64,000 nucleotides of DNA from Porticoccaceae bacterium (GTDB taxonomy: Bacteria; Pseudomonadota; Gammaproteobacteria; Pseudomonadales; Porticoccaceae): positions 1 through 64,000 of the forward strand of contig CACETF010000011.1 of the NCBI GenBank assembly GCA_902562425.1, given 5' to 3'. Below, one piece after another: positions 28,743-37,817 of the stretch. A program made the position numbers and the translations under genes. The notes under the pieces were generated by a model. The model was not told the origin of the DNA. It did no database searches and was given only the letters and a program-made list of their open reading frames with translations. Within the stretch, counting starts at the first letter, position 1; each line of letters opens with the position of its first letter.

Positions 28743-29816
28743 TTAACTACTTTTGCTCCCAATAAAAACCATGTTGTAACCGATAGGCTCCAACACACGG
28801 ACTCTCTCAAAATTTTGCTTGGCAAGATGTCCATACATCTGCTCAAATGTAACCGTACCTCCATTCACTGTATTTGCTAACATTGTCATCCCCATATGAA
28901 CCCCAAAAGCGTTTAGTTTCTTTTCGTTATCCGCATAATAATCTGCAACGATTATCTGACCACCCGGCTTGAGGGCGTTGGCCGCCCTTTCTATGAGGCG
29001 CTGAGTAAGGCTCTCGCCCTCGGTCCTACAGATATGTCCCAAAAATACAATGTCATAAATACCTGTCTCAATTTCAATATCATGAAAATTACCAGCCCGA
29101 AATATGCTTCGCTGAAACAGACCTTTTTTCTGAACCATTGCCTCTGCAAGAGGAATAATGTCGGGAAAATCGTTAATGGTCGCCGTGGAGCCTTCTGCCT
29201 GTTCCATCAAGGCTATTGACCACGGAGCGCAGCCTGCTCCAAGATCCAAGACGTGCAAACTTGATTTTCGTTGCCAACCTAAAAGAAAGCCTAATCTTGT
29301 AGCAACACGATGCTGGGTCGGGAAAGTCGCAGTTACCAGAGGACCATAAATACCCGCAATATTCGTTTCGATAGGGTTCTTTACCTTGCCAGCTCTGATT
29401 GTCTCCGCTAAATTCATCCAGTTTTCCAGAGGCCCAGGCGATACTCTCACTAGCGATGCCATCGAGGCCGCTCCATCCTTGCAAAGATAGCGCTCAGCCG
29501 TTTCTGTGAGCGAATAACGCCCGTTAACCTGATCCAGAAAATCTAGCGTAACCATGCAGTCGAGAAGGTGCTCTAGGTATTCGGCGGAAAGTCCCAAATC
29601 GTCGGCTATCTCGGTTGAAGTTTTAAAGGAATTAGGGACAAGATTATCAAATATACCGAGGTCAATTGCAGCTACCAGCATCCAATAAACACTACCGGCA
29701 GTTATTACTGACCAGACCGGTCCGGATGGCGGGGGTTTAAAATCCCTCCACGGCCTTCCGGTGTGGGCCATCGTATGTGTTTTTTTAAGCTCCGGATATG
29801 GCGAGTCAATACTCAT
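28743..29816 (-). CDS. Class I O-methyltransferase-like protein with dimerisation domain
   Basis: A 357-residue protein. The N-terminal winged-helix dimerisation domain (about residues 35-110) contains ITAGSVYWMLVAAIDLGIFD and NGRYSLTETAERYL. The SAM fold follows with VLDLGAGCAPWS (about 194-205) and an acidic TINDFPD. This is the layout of acetylserotonin- or plant-type O-methyltransferases, common in bacterial secondary metabolism. It overlaps none of its neighbours but lies eight bases from the amidohydrolase and six from the MDR oxidoreductase. The acceptor is unknown. Confidence 0.85.
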   Translation of the reverse strand: MSIDSPYPELKKTHTMAHTGRPWRDFKPPPSGPVWSVITAGSVYWMLVAAIDLGIFDNLVPNSFKTSTEIADDLGLSAEYLEHLLDCMVTLDFLDQVNGRYSLTETAERYLCKDGAASMASLVRVSPGPLENWMNLAETIRAGKVKNPIETNIAGIYGPLVTATFPTQHRVATRLGFLLGWQRKSSLHVLDLGAGCAPWSIALMEQAEGSTATINDFPDIIPLAEAMVQKKGLFQRSIFRAGNFHDIEIETGIYDIVFLGHICRTEGESLTQRLIERAANALKPGGQIIVADYYADNEKKLNAFGVHMGMTMLANTVNGGTVTFEQMYGHLAKQNFERVRVLEPIGYNMVFIGSKSS

Positions 29817-29822
29817 TCCTTC

Positions 29823-30854
29823 TCATGGCTCCAGTATAATTTTTCCGAAAAAATCGCCACTCAAAAGCTTTTCTTGCGCAGCTTTACCCTCGGATAGGGG
29901 ATACACGCTATCTGCTATCGATTGAAAATCCCCGCTGCAATATAGCTCCCATGCAGGTAAAAATTCCTCATATCGAAAAGGATCAGAACCCAGTAATCTA
30001 AGACCCATGTGATACATATATCCCAGACTTGGAATTACAGGAGAATTTCCAGAGGTACCACCGCAGTTTACCAAACGACCCCTGGGTGCCAAGGAGAACA
30101 TAGATGCTCCCCATAGAGCCTCACCGACATGATCAAACACAACATTCACTCCCTCGCCCCCAGTTAATTCCCGCGCCCAAGCAGCGATATCAGTCTCTCT
30201 ATTGTTACAGGCATAATCAGCTCCCAGCGCCAACGCTTTTTCACACTTCAACTCACTGCCAGCGGTGGCAAGTACCCGAGCGCCAGCATTCTTTGCTAGC
30301 TGAATACCCGCCATAGACACCCCGCTTCCGGCAGCATGTATCATGATAGATTCGCCTTTGATGAGCTCCGCGACATCGAAAAGAGCATGATATGCAGTCA
30401 TCCAAACTGTTGGAAACATAGCCGCCTGATGCCAAGACATTTTCTCTGGTATATGGTATACATGGGTTTCTGGAGCCATACACAACTCTGCATAACCCCC
30501 TGCGAGGTTCGCACCGATAATACCCAATTCACCGTATAGATCGCCCATTCCACTGAGTTTAGAATCCTCGGGAACCTGGCTCATTGAGGGATCGATTACA
30601 ACCCGATCTCCTATGCTTACAGAGGTAACTGCCTCTCCAAGCAGGACCACAGTCCCTGCAACATCCATCCCCGAAATATGGGGCAATGTAAAACCCGGCA
30701 TAGTAAACCAGCCATTCCGTTGAGTGACATCGAGATGATTCACAGTAGTTGCTGCAACTCTAACGACGACATCTCTGGATCCAGGAGTTGGATCATCTAC
30801 CTCCCGGTACTGAAGCACATCAGGTCCATGACTATCGTAAATTAGCGCTTTCAT
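29823..30854 (-). CDS. MDR-family oxidoreductase (quinone oxidoreductase/alcohol dehydrogenase-like)
   Basis: A 343-residue medium-chain dehydrogenase/reductase. The GroES-like N-terminus shows YREVDDPTPGSRDVVVRVAA and HISGMDVAGTV. The Rossmann part has MIHAAGSGVSMAGIQLAKNAGA and LGADYACNN. The zinc-ligand pattern of classical alcohol dehydrogenases is not evident, so an NADP-dependent quinone-oxidoreductase-type enzyme is more likely. It sits between the VOC and methyltransferase genes on the same strand. Substrate unknown. Confidence 0.88.
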   Translation of the reverse strand: MKALIYDSHGPDVLQYREVDDPTPGSRDVVVRVAATTVNHLDVTQRNGWFTMPGFTLPHISGMDVAGTVVLLGEAVTSVSIGDRVVIDPSMSQVPEDSKLSGMGDLYGELGIIGANLAGGYAELCMAPETHVYHIPEKMSWHQAAMFPTVWMTAYHALFDVAELIKGESIMIHAAGSGVSMAGIQLAKNAGARVLATAGSELKCEKALALGADYACNNRETDIAAWARELTGGEGVNVVFDHVGEALWGASMFSLAPRGRLVNCGGTSGNSPVIPSLGYMYHMGLRLLGSDPFRYEEFLPAWELYCSGDFQSIADSVYPLSEGKAAQEKLLSGDFFGKIILEP

Positions 30855-30907
30855 TTATACCTCCTCAAACAATCCAGCACATAATTGGTGCACATAAGAT
30901 AAGTATC

Positions 30908-31417
30908 CTACTTTACTTTGCCTCCCCAAACTTCTCTTGCCTTTGTATACACCCCTTGATCGAATGAAAACTCAACCACATTTCCCTCTGGATCACGCAC
31001 AAAACAAATATATCCGATTCTTCTAGGCATCTTTACCGGGCCCATAGTTAGGCATCCAGCCTTCTCGGCCTTAGTGGCAACTTCATCTACAAATCGTTTT
31101 TCAGGCATCTCGATTCCAATATGGGCAAAAGGCCCGAGAGGATGATGCATCGCAGGTGAAAAAGGATCTTTACCCTCATGAAACTGCATTAAAACTAACA
31201 CAAAAGGATGCTTTTTTTGCGAGCTATCTCCTAACCAGGCGCCATAACCATTGTCATCCTGCTCCTTGTAGAGCAAAGAAAAGTGCGTGAAATCCTCATA
31301 CCATGCGATCATTTTATCGATGTCTTTACAATGCAAAGCTATATGAGTCCATGTGGGTTTGGCCACATGGAAGCTGTGGTTTTCTACAAACGCTAATGTA
31401 TGATTTTCTTCATCCAT
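30908..31417 (-). CDS. VOC-superfamily (glyoxalase/dioxygenase-like) protein
   Basis: A 169-residue protein with one vicinal-oxygen-chelate domain covering residues about 15-165. Two beta-alpha-beta-beta-beta modules are visible. Probable metal ligands are in TWTHIALHCKDID (His), the AHIGIEMP strand (His) and GNVVEFSFDQG (Glu). Members include glyoxalase I, extradiol dioxygenases, fosfomycin-type resistance enzymes and isomerases. In this cluster it might modify or bind the same small molecule as the oxidoreductase next to it. Specific activity is not recognisable. Confidence 0.85.
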   Translation of the reverse strand: MDEENHTLAFVENHSFHVAKPTWTHIALHCKDIDKMIAWYEDFTHFSLLYKEQDDNGYGAWLGDSSQKKHPFVLVLMQFHEGKDPFSPAMHHPLGPFAHIGIEMPEKRFVDEVATKAEKAGCLTMGPVKMPRRIGYICFVRDPEGNVVEFSFDQGVYTKAREVWGGKVK

Positions 31418-31538
31418 AGTCTAAACCTATCCTTTTTTAATCTCCTAAAAGGATGCACACCGCATGCCAATGCAAAGTGATCGAGTATCGCCGGGGAAAC
31501 AGCAGCGAATCAATATCAAGTCTTTTTCTGGCGAGGGG

Positions 31539-31916
31539 CTAATAAAGGCTAACCTGTCGAAGATAGGTTAAACCATCCCAATAGTCCGAGCGCTCGGAGA
31601 TTAAAGAGTCATGCACAACAAATAACATAACCCCATTTACACAAATATCGTTTCCCTCCGGTGTTGCACGCAACGTATATTCAACCACCACATTGCAGTC
31701 ATCGGAGATAACTTTCCGAATCTCGTACCTCAGATTTTTAAATTTATTCAGGAACGGACGCAGTCTGGATAGGTACTCCTGTTTGCCCTCGAATGAGTTA
31801 GCTAGTAACCCCATTTGACGATTTTTAAAATCATCGGTCACATGATCTACTACCATGCCAGGATTTCCTGACGAAAAAGACTCCAAGAATTTTACCACCA
31901 CATTTCTCGATTTCAC
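31539..31916 (-). CDS. NTF2-like (SnoaL-type) small protein
   Basis: A 125-residue protein with the cone-shaped NTF2-like pattern: helix with VVKFLESFSSGNPGMVVDHVTDDF, then strands KNLRYEIRKVISDDCNVVVEYTL and VNGVMLFVVHD. No catalytic pair is certain. SnoaL-like proteins act as isomerases, cyclases or binding proteins in small-molecule pathways. It lies 29 bases after the RND permease gene and 121 before the VOC gene, on the same strand. Confidence 0.75.
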   Translation of the reverse strand: MKSRNVVVKFLESFSSGNPGMVVDHVTDDFKNRQMGLLANSFEGKQEYLSRLRPFLNKFKNLRYEIRKVISDDCNVVVEYTLRATPEGNDICVNGVMLFVVHDSLISERSDYWDGLTYLRQVSLY

Positions 31917-31945
31917 TATCTGTCCGACCTCTTCGAATAATACAT

Positions 31946-34900
31946 CTATACTGACACCCTGACTTCTCTAACATTCTTCTCACGACTTGAGGATGAAAAC
32001 CATAAATACAAGCTTGGCAAAATAAAGATTGTAAACAGGGTGCCTACAAGCATCCCTGCAACTAAAATAATACCAATACTATTTCTGGCCTCGGCGCCTG
32101 CACCGGTCACTAGCACCAGAGGGAAATGTCCGAGGATCGTAGCGCCGCTTGTCATCAAAACCGGTCGTAATCTTACAGCTGCCCCCTGAAAAATCGCGTC
32201 ATACCGGCTCATACCAGTTTCATAAAGAGAATTCGCAAACTGGACAATTAGTATCGCATTCTTCGATACCAACCCTGCAAGAGTTATGAATCCGATTTGT
32301 GAATATATATTGATTGTGGTGAAATCAAGATATGTAAAAAGAAGAGCGCTCATGAATCCAAGAGGCACTGACCCCATCAAGATAATAAGGGGATTTCTGA
32401 AGCAATTGAATTGAACCGCAAGAACGAAATATACGATTACAAGGGCAATTGCTAGAGCTGAAAATAGGCTATTCCCCTCTTTGCGAATTTGCCTTGACTC
32501 TCCCGCATAATCGTAAGAATAATTTGCGGGGAGAACCTCTTCTGCCGTCCTCTCAAGAAATTCAAGCCCTTCTTCTTTGGTGCGTCCCGGGATTAATGCC
32601 CCAAAAATTCGGAAAGCATTCTTTTGTTCGAATCTTCCTAGAGACCTCGGTGCTACGACCCTCTCAATAACCGCCAGAGAACTTAAAGGTACCGACAAGC
32701 CGGCTGCATTAGTGACCATCAGGTCCAATAACCTAGAGGGGTTGTCACGAAAATCTTGAGCCGCCATCGGTATTATTTTATAAGCCCTGTCATTGATATT
32801 AAATTGCTCTATGAATTCTTCAGCATAAAAAAATCCGAGCTGAGATATAACCTCTCCATGACTAAATCCAAGATCTGCAGCAAGCTCGTAATCAATTTTA
32901 ATGTTGACCTGAGGAAGGTCGATCACCAAATCAGTATCGGTATAGAGGTATAGCCCGCTAGAGGCTGCGGCGGATAACATCTGCTGAACGTAGGGATACA
33001 TTTCATCTAATGATTCAGAGGATTGAACAACAAATTCAACATCAAAATTACCCGCCGTTGGCAGTGATGTCTCTAGCGTCGGAAGCGCTTTGAGTTCTGG
33101 CACGCGTGAAAGATTATTGAATGCAAGTGGCAATAATTCTTGGACAGACACATCTCTTTCATCATGATCTGAAAAAGTTTGACCAGCAAAACCTCCAGCT
33201 TCGTGAAGTCGTTGCCACATCTGTTCCCGACCAGGCAAGTCCTCTAGGGCACTAACGACGCCCGACATGCTGGATGTGTTGAATTCCAGTGACGCATCTG
33301 GTGGCGCCTTTATGATCATCATCAAAGAGCCTGTATCCTCAATTGGTGCCAATTCCTGTTTGGAAAAAACGTAGAGAAGGGGAATCAATAGAATAGAGAA
33401 TAGGTAGACGATGAGTACGCTACCGCTAGAATTTAATGACTTTTTTAAGAGTGAAGCGTACCCCGCTCTTACTCTATCAAATATCCCATCAGCCAGTTTT
33501 TCAGTCTTTCCAGGCAAAATCTGATTACGACAGACGGTTGCACTCATCACCGGTGATAACGTTACTGCGATAATCCCAGATATAATTACGGCAATTGCAA
33601 GTGTAAAGGCAAATTCTTTGAATAAAGCTCCCGTCAAACCGCTGAGAAAACCAATCGGGAGATACACAATCGCCAATGTTAAGGTCATACTAAATATTGG
33701 TGAAAAAAGTTGACGAGAGCTTTGCATTGCGGCGAGGTTGGGGTTAACTCCGCTGCGTATTAATCGGGCTACATTCTCCACCACCACAATAGCATCATCG
33801 ACAACCAATCCAACCGCAAGAACAATCGCCAAAATTGTGAGCAGATTTAATGAAAATCCTATGGCATAAATTGCAGCAACAGCACCTAGCAACGACACAG
33901 GAATCGTTATTAACGGTACAAGTGCGTTTCTAACAGAACCCATAAATATAGTGACCACTAGCCCTACTAGTATTATGGTTTCTAACAACGTAATTACAAT
34001 TTCCTTTAATGCGCTTCTCATGTACTTGGTGCAGTCATAACCAAGCTGTATCTCGAGGTCGCCTGGGAGTCTGTCGTTAGCGGAATCGATTTCGGTATAT
34101 AGAATATCTGCTATATCAATCTCGTTAGCGCCAGGCATTGGCCATACAGCTATAAATACCGCATCATCCTGGGTATATCTCGAATTCTCGGTACCTCCTT
34201 CCTCATCAATTTTTACCAAAGCGACATCCCCAAGCCGAATTACCTCGTCATTCGACTCACGCAAAATAAGATTTTCAAAATCCTCCTCTGCCAAAAGAGC
34301 CGGTTTGGCAAGCATATCGATTCGCTGAACGCTGTTCTCGGTCTTACCAAGAGTAGCAATAACGCTATTATTCGAAATTGCCGAACGAATGTCGGATGTT
34401 CTGATATCGAGTGCCGTCATCAACTCTGGATTTAACCAAATCCTCATCGCGGGTGACCTACCGCCGATTATTTCTGCCTTTCTCACACCAGCGATCGAGC
34501 CAAAACTCGGCAAGATCTCTCTTTCAAGGAAATCCGTTGTTGCAGATCGTGATATTCCATTTTTCAAAACCACAGGCAAATAAAATCCCGCCCAGGGACG
34601 ATCTGCCCTAACAACCTCAATTGATGGGTCATAGGCACCTGAGGGTAATTCATATTTTATGCGATCAAGCTGCGTCGAAGCCTCCGAAATAGCTGAGGGA
34701 ATATCTTCGTTTAAATGAAGCCAAAGTCTTATGTTGCTCAAACCCGCAGTGGTAGTAGAGTCAAGATAGTCTACCCCTGGTACTGCGCTAAGCACACGTT
34801 CCATGGGATCTGTAACAAAACTTTTGACTGCCTCGGCAGAAGCCCCAACAAACGACGTATTTATCTCAAGCATTGCACTCGCTAATCTCGGGAATTGTGA

Positions 34901-35050
34901 TACGGAGATATCAGCCAATGCCTTGAGCCCCGAGAGTAATATCAACAGGCAAAATGAGATCGCTATGACAGGCCTCTGTATGAAGATTTCTCCCCAATGA
35001 CCAGAAATTTGCCCATTTTCAGCTATATTTTTGTCTGAGATTTCATTCAT
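31946..35050 (-). CDS. RND efflux transporter permease (HAE-1/AcrB-like)
   Basis: A 1034-residue inner-membrane pump from ATG 35050. That start overlaps the adaptor stop by eight bases; a longer frame to 35116 lies inside the adaptor gene and is unlikely. It has 12 membrane helices and two large periplasmic loops. Proton-relay aspartates appear in AVGLVVDDAIVVVENV (helix 4). ISVSQFPRLASAMLEINTSF and the mirror region FITLAGLVSKNAILIVQF are typical of the HAE family. It would export small amphiphilic compounds with an outer-membrane channel of TolC type, which is not encoded here. It is probably co-transcribed with downstream enzyme genes. Confidence 0.9.
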   Translation of the reverse strand: MNEISDKNIAENGQISGHWGEIFIQRPVIAISFCLLILLSGLKALADISVSQFPRLASAMLEINTSFVGASAEAVKSFVTDPMERVLSAVPGVDYLDSTTTAGLSNIRLWLHLNEDIPSAISEASTQLDRIKYELPSGAYDPSIEVVRADRPWAGFYLPVVLKNGISRSATTDFLEREILPSFGSIAGVRKAEIIGGRSPAMRIWLNPELMTALDIRTSDIRSAISNNSVIATLGKTENSVQRIDMLAKPALLAEEDFENLILRESNDEVIRLGDVALVKIDEEGGTENSRYTQDDAVFIAVWPMPGANEIDIADILYTEIDSANDRLPGDLEIQLGYDCTKYMRSALKEIVITLLETIILVGLVVTIFMGSVRNALVPLITIPVSLLGAVAAIYAIGFSLNLLTILAIVLAVGLVVDDAIVVVENVARLIRSGVNPNLAAMQSSRQLFSPIFSMTLTLAIVYLPIGFLSGLTGALFKEFAFTLAIAVIISGIIAVTLSPVMSATVCRNQILPGKTEKLADGIFDRVRAGYASLLKKSLNSSGSVLIVYLFSILLIPLLYVFSKQELAPIEDTGSLMMIIKAPPDASLEFNTSSMSGVVSALEDLPGREQMWQRLHEAGGFAGQTFSDHDERDVSVQELLPLAFNNLSRVPELKALPTLETSLPTAGNFDVEFVVQSSESLDEMYPYVQQMLSAAASSGLYLYTDTDLVIDLPQVNIKIDYELAADLGFSHGEVISQLGFFYAEEFIEQFNINDRAYKIIPMAAQDFRDNPSRLLDLMVTNAAGLSVPLSSLAVIERVVAPRSLGRFEQKNAFRIFGALIPGRTKEEGLEFLERTAEEVLPANYSYDYAGESRQIRKEGNSLFSALAIALVIVYFVLAVQFNCFRNPLIILMGSVPLGFMSALLFTYLDFTTINIYSQIGFITLAGLVSKNAILIVQFANSLYETGMSRYDAIFQGAAVRLRPVLMTSGATILGHFPLVLVTGAGAEARNSIGIILVAGMLVGTLFTIFILPSLYLWFSSSSREKNVREVRVSV

Positions 35051-36167
35051 TATCTGAGCGAAAAGTTTTTGGGTAGCGGGGATCACCAATCCATTGGTAG
35101 ACAAGGATCCCCTCACGAAGTTTGAAGGCGCCTACCGAGGCAATTTTCTCACCCCTGTCAACTCCCTCTTTAATTATCCTCTCACCGCGATAAGATGGTC
35201 CAAGTACCACACGTCGCTTGCTGGCACGGAAACCAGCATCATCGCCACTTGAAGCTGCCTTTAGAACAAACACATACGGTCCCAGCGGGTCAAATAAGAT
35301 TGACGAAGATGGAACATGTGAGACTAAGGTTTCTCTTTCTAGGGATACCAAAGCTTTACAAACGCTTCCCGGGACAATTTTTTTCGGCGCGCCAGTTAAT
35401 GCTGCTCTTACCCGGATACTCCTCGAAAGGCGATTAATAGACGTATCCTTCGCTATGATTAATGCTGATAAATAATTTTCTGAGGCTGCGCCGCAGTTGA
35501 CGCGAATCTCATCTCCGATTAATGTCTCATCTTTAGTTTGGGGAACTGCAAAATCTACATAGAGCGTTGTACCCGTTCCCACCAATTTTGATATGTAAGT
35601 GCCCGCCTTTAAATACTCTCCAACGTTCACGTTGTGCAAGCCGGCGCGAGCGTTAAATGGCGCTGATATTGTCTTCTTGGCGATTATCGCATCTGATGCG
35701 TCAAGTGAAGCCCGAATCGACGTCAGGAGAGTCTGTGCTAAATCAACCTCTTCCTTTGAGGCTACGCCATTATCAAATAACCTTTTGACCCTGTCGTATT
35801 GTAAAGTTGCAAGCTGAAGCCGGGCGTTCAATGCATCACGATTGGATATCTGTTCGGATGCATCAAGACGAAGTAGTATCTGCCCCTCTTGAACAATGTC
35901 TCCTGATAAAAAGCCCACTAAAATTGCTCGTCCATCAACCTCGGTTACTAAGTCAACTTCTTTTGCCGCAACGATTTCTGCCTTATACGCTCTCTCCTCT
36001 TTCCAGAGCTTAAATTGAACTTCTCTTATCTCGACTGTCTCACTCGGTTCGGGGAAAGACTCAGCATATGCTATAGCACTCTGTATTTGCTTGAACTTAA
36101 ATAAACCGAGCGCTACTGTCACCAAACCGCAAGCAATTAGGACTACCAAAGGATTTCTGTACCGCAT
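35043..36167 (-). CDS. Periplasmic adaptor (HlyD/MFP) of RND efflux pump
   Basis: A 374-residue membrane-fusion protein with one N-terminal anchor (about residues 8-25). A lipoyl-like domain (about 65-100 and 160-190: EVDGRAILVGFLSGDIVQEGQ, SAPFNARAGLHNVNVGEYLKAG) brackets a short alpha-hairpin. Beta-barrel and membrane-proximal domains follow. It leads the operon; the RND permease start overlaps its end. A signal-anchor rather than lipobox is seen (no Cys at the cleavage region). Confidence 0.9.
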   Translation of the reverse strand: MRYRNPLVVLIACGLVTVALGLFKFKQIQSAIAYAESFPEPSETVEIREVQFKLWKEERAYKAEIVAAKEVDLVTEVDGRAILVGFLSGDIVQEGQILLRLDASEQISNRDALNARLQLATLQYDRVKRLFDNGVASKEEVDLAQTLLTSIRASLDASDAIIAKKTISAPFNARAGLHNVNVGEYLKAGTYISKLVGTGTTLYVDFAVPQTKDETLIGDEIRVNCGAASENYLSALIIAKDTSINRLSRSIRVRAALTGAPKKIVPGSVCKALVSLERETLVSHVPSSSILFDPLGPYVFVLKAASSGDDAGFRASKRRVVLGPSYRGERIIKEGVDRGEKIASVGAFKLREGILVYQWIGDPRYPKTFRSDNE

Positions 36168-36278
36168 ATTGGAACCGACTTTACAAAAAAATTGACAAAG
36201 TTATTTGTGTTTTGGGATGAATTCGGAGTGATGAAAGTAACCAAAACCAGTTATAAATATTACCCGTTTAGCGCCCTA

Positions 36279-36312
36279 TTAGCACGTAATTAAACCTGCA
36301 ATAACATGCTAA
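36279..36312. repeat. Spaced inverted repeat upstream of efflux operon
   Basis: TTAGCACGT (36279-36287) and ACATGCTAA (36304-36312) are complementary apart from one G-U position, with a 16-base A+T-rich spacer. It lies about 110-145 bases upstream of the adaptor gene and might be an operator or promoter element. Weak evidence. Confidence 0.25.
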
Positions 36313-36730
36313 TATGTAAATATTGGTTAACTATTTTGTTAGTAACCTAACTTATCCCTCTTGAGTGGGTTATTTCCATCCAATAAAACTGTAGTATTTA
36401 GCAGATTTAGAGACAGGTTTGATACTGCAGAACTAAGCGAATTAACCAAACGTATATGCAATACTAAATAGCATTGAAAAGAGTAGTTTTTGTTGAGACA
36501 AAGATTAAGGTGAAAATCAAAGACGGTACCCTTATTCTTTGCGAGACGAATCCATTGAAACGGATCTAATTCAGAGAGTCCACTCTTCACTTTCAGCCAA
36601 CCGACTGTTATTCAATGTACAGTGATATCGTGCAGTTTTGCTCTCCTCTCCAGGCAACGATGGTGTCTTTTTAGCCCGGCTTAGATTGTAAATGTAGTGA
36701 TGGTAACTGATTAGCCCCAGTTGCAATTAC

Positions 36731-36756
36731 TAAAATAGCGAAACGGTACTGTTTCG
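36731..36756 (+). promoter_or_regulatory. Candidate promoter and TetR-type operator before EamA gene
   Basis: A -10-like TAAAAT at 36731-36736 is followed by an 18-bp dyad at 36739-36756. Its arms CGAAAC and GTTTCG flank a GTAC centre with one mismatched pair. The dyad would cover the transcription start and end 18 bases before the start codon, a typical place for repression. The shape resembles TetR-family boxes; no TetR gene is in the window. Confidence 0.45.
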
Positions 36757-36774
36757 GATTGTTAAAGGACCCAT

Positions 36775-37722
36775 ATGAATACTAAGGACTCTGATCAAGT
36801 TCCAGTAGCCAGTATCTCAATTGAAAATTGGATCAGCCTCGGTGTGCTGAGTGTAATTTGGGGTAGTGCTTTCGTTCTTGTTGAAACTGCGCTTCAAGGA
36901 GTCACCCCTTTGTGGTTAGCGGCTTGGAGAATCACAATTGCTGCAGCAATCACTAACTTCTTTTGGTTATTTCATGGCAGAAAGCTCTTTTTAAGTGATG
37001 TTCGATCTTGGGGGCTCCTCATTGTCTTCTCGCTCTTCAGCGGGGCTTTACCTTTTCAGTTGCTTGCCTGGGGGCAACAACATGTGAACTCTGCATACGC
37101 CGGCGTCGCGATGTCATCGGTAGGTCTTATTATACTACCATTAGCCCATATTTTATTACCAGATCAAAAAATAACAGCAACACGCTTAGCTGGATTCTTG
37201 TTGGGTTTTACTGGGGTTGTTATTCTCTTTGGGACAGACAGTATTTTTTTAGGAAACCACTCTGAACATCAAGCCTCAGGGAGGTTGGCATGCTTGTCAG
37301 CAGCTTTTTGTTACGCAACGAGCTCTATTCTTCTGAGGATGCTGCCACCGATTGACCGGATTGGTGTGGCCGCTGCATCACTTTCCATAGGAGCGATTGT
37401 TGTTGTCATCAGCGCATTAAAATTCGAGGGATTGCCATCTGGAATGGATCCGCCAACTTTAACCGCAGTTACAACGCTCGCGATTATACCCACAGCTATT
37501 GGTAATATTTTGCGGATTAGGGTAATAAGATCTGCCGGGCCGGTTTTCTTGAGTCTTGTCAGTTATCTTGTGCCACTTTGGGCCGTCATTTTTGGCATCA
37601 TTGTGATGGGCGAGACACCTGAATCAAACCTTTATCCCGCCCTACTTTTGATTTTATCGGGAATTGGCATTACACAATCGAGAAGCATCAGAGCACTATT
37701 TGTTCAGAGTAATCAAAATTAA
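36775..37722 (+). CDS. EamA/DMT-family drug/metabolite exporter
   Basis: A 315-residue inner-membrane protein with about ten helices in two EamA repeats (about residues 15-150 and 170-305). ISLGVLSVIWGSAFVLVETA and TRLAGFLLGFTGVVILFG are typical. Members export amino acids, purine-like metabolites or drugs. It starts 18 bases after a strong operator-like dyad, so repression by an unlinked regulator is likely. Diverges from the RND pump genes. Confidence 0.88.
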   Translation: MNTKDSDQVPVASISIENWISLGVLSVIWGSAFVLVETALQGVTPLWLAAWRITIAAAITNFFWLFHGRKLFLSDVRSWGLLIVFSLFSGALPFQLLAWGQQHVNSAYAGVAMSSVGLIILPLAHILLPDQKITATRLAGFLLGFTGVVILFGTDSIFLGNHSEHQASGRLACLSAAFCYATSSILLRMLPPIDRIGVAAASLSIGAIVVVISALKFEGLPSGMDPPTLTAVTTLAIIPTAIGNILRIRVIRSAGPVFLSLVSYLVPLWAVIFGIIVMGETPESNLYPALLLILSGIGITQSRSIRALFVQSNQN

Positions 37723-37817
37723 GATTGATTATGCAGCTCTATTTTGAAGTTACGTCCTCATTATCCTTAGGGGTTTAAGACTTTATTAGTTGCCAGTTAA
37801 CTTAACCTGCAAATATG

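Larger units (their letters stand above)
36168..36774. other. Divergent intergenic region with operator-like dyads
   Basis: 607 bases between the efflux operon and the EamA gene. No convincing gene: an 83-codon frame on the minus strand at 36339-36590 has no family features. It holds two dyads, 36279-36312 and 36739-36756, described separately. Confidence 0.6.

Noticed and set aside
35051-35116. Longer RND permease start inside the adaptor gene
   Set aside because: The extension has no membrane or family character; ATG 35050 overlaps the adaptor stop by eight bases as usual for such pairs.
36339-36590. 83-codon open frame on the minus strand in the RND/EamA gap
   Set aside because: No ribosome site, no domain or membrane pattern, and low-complexity residues; best treated as non-coding.
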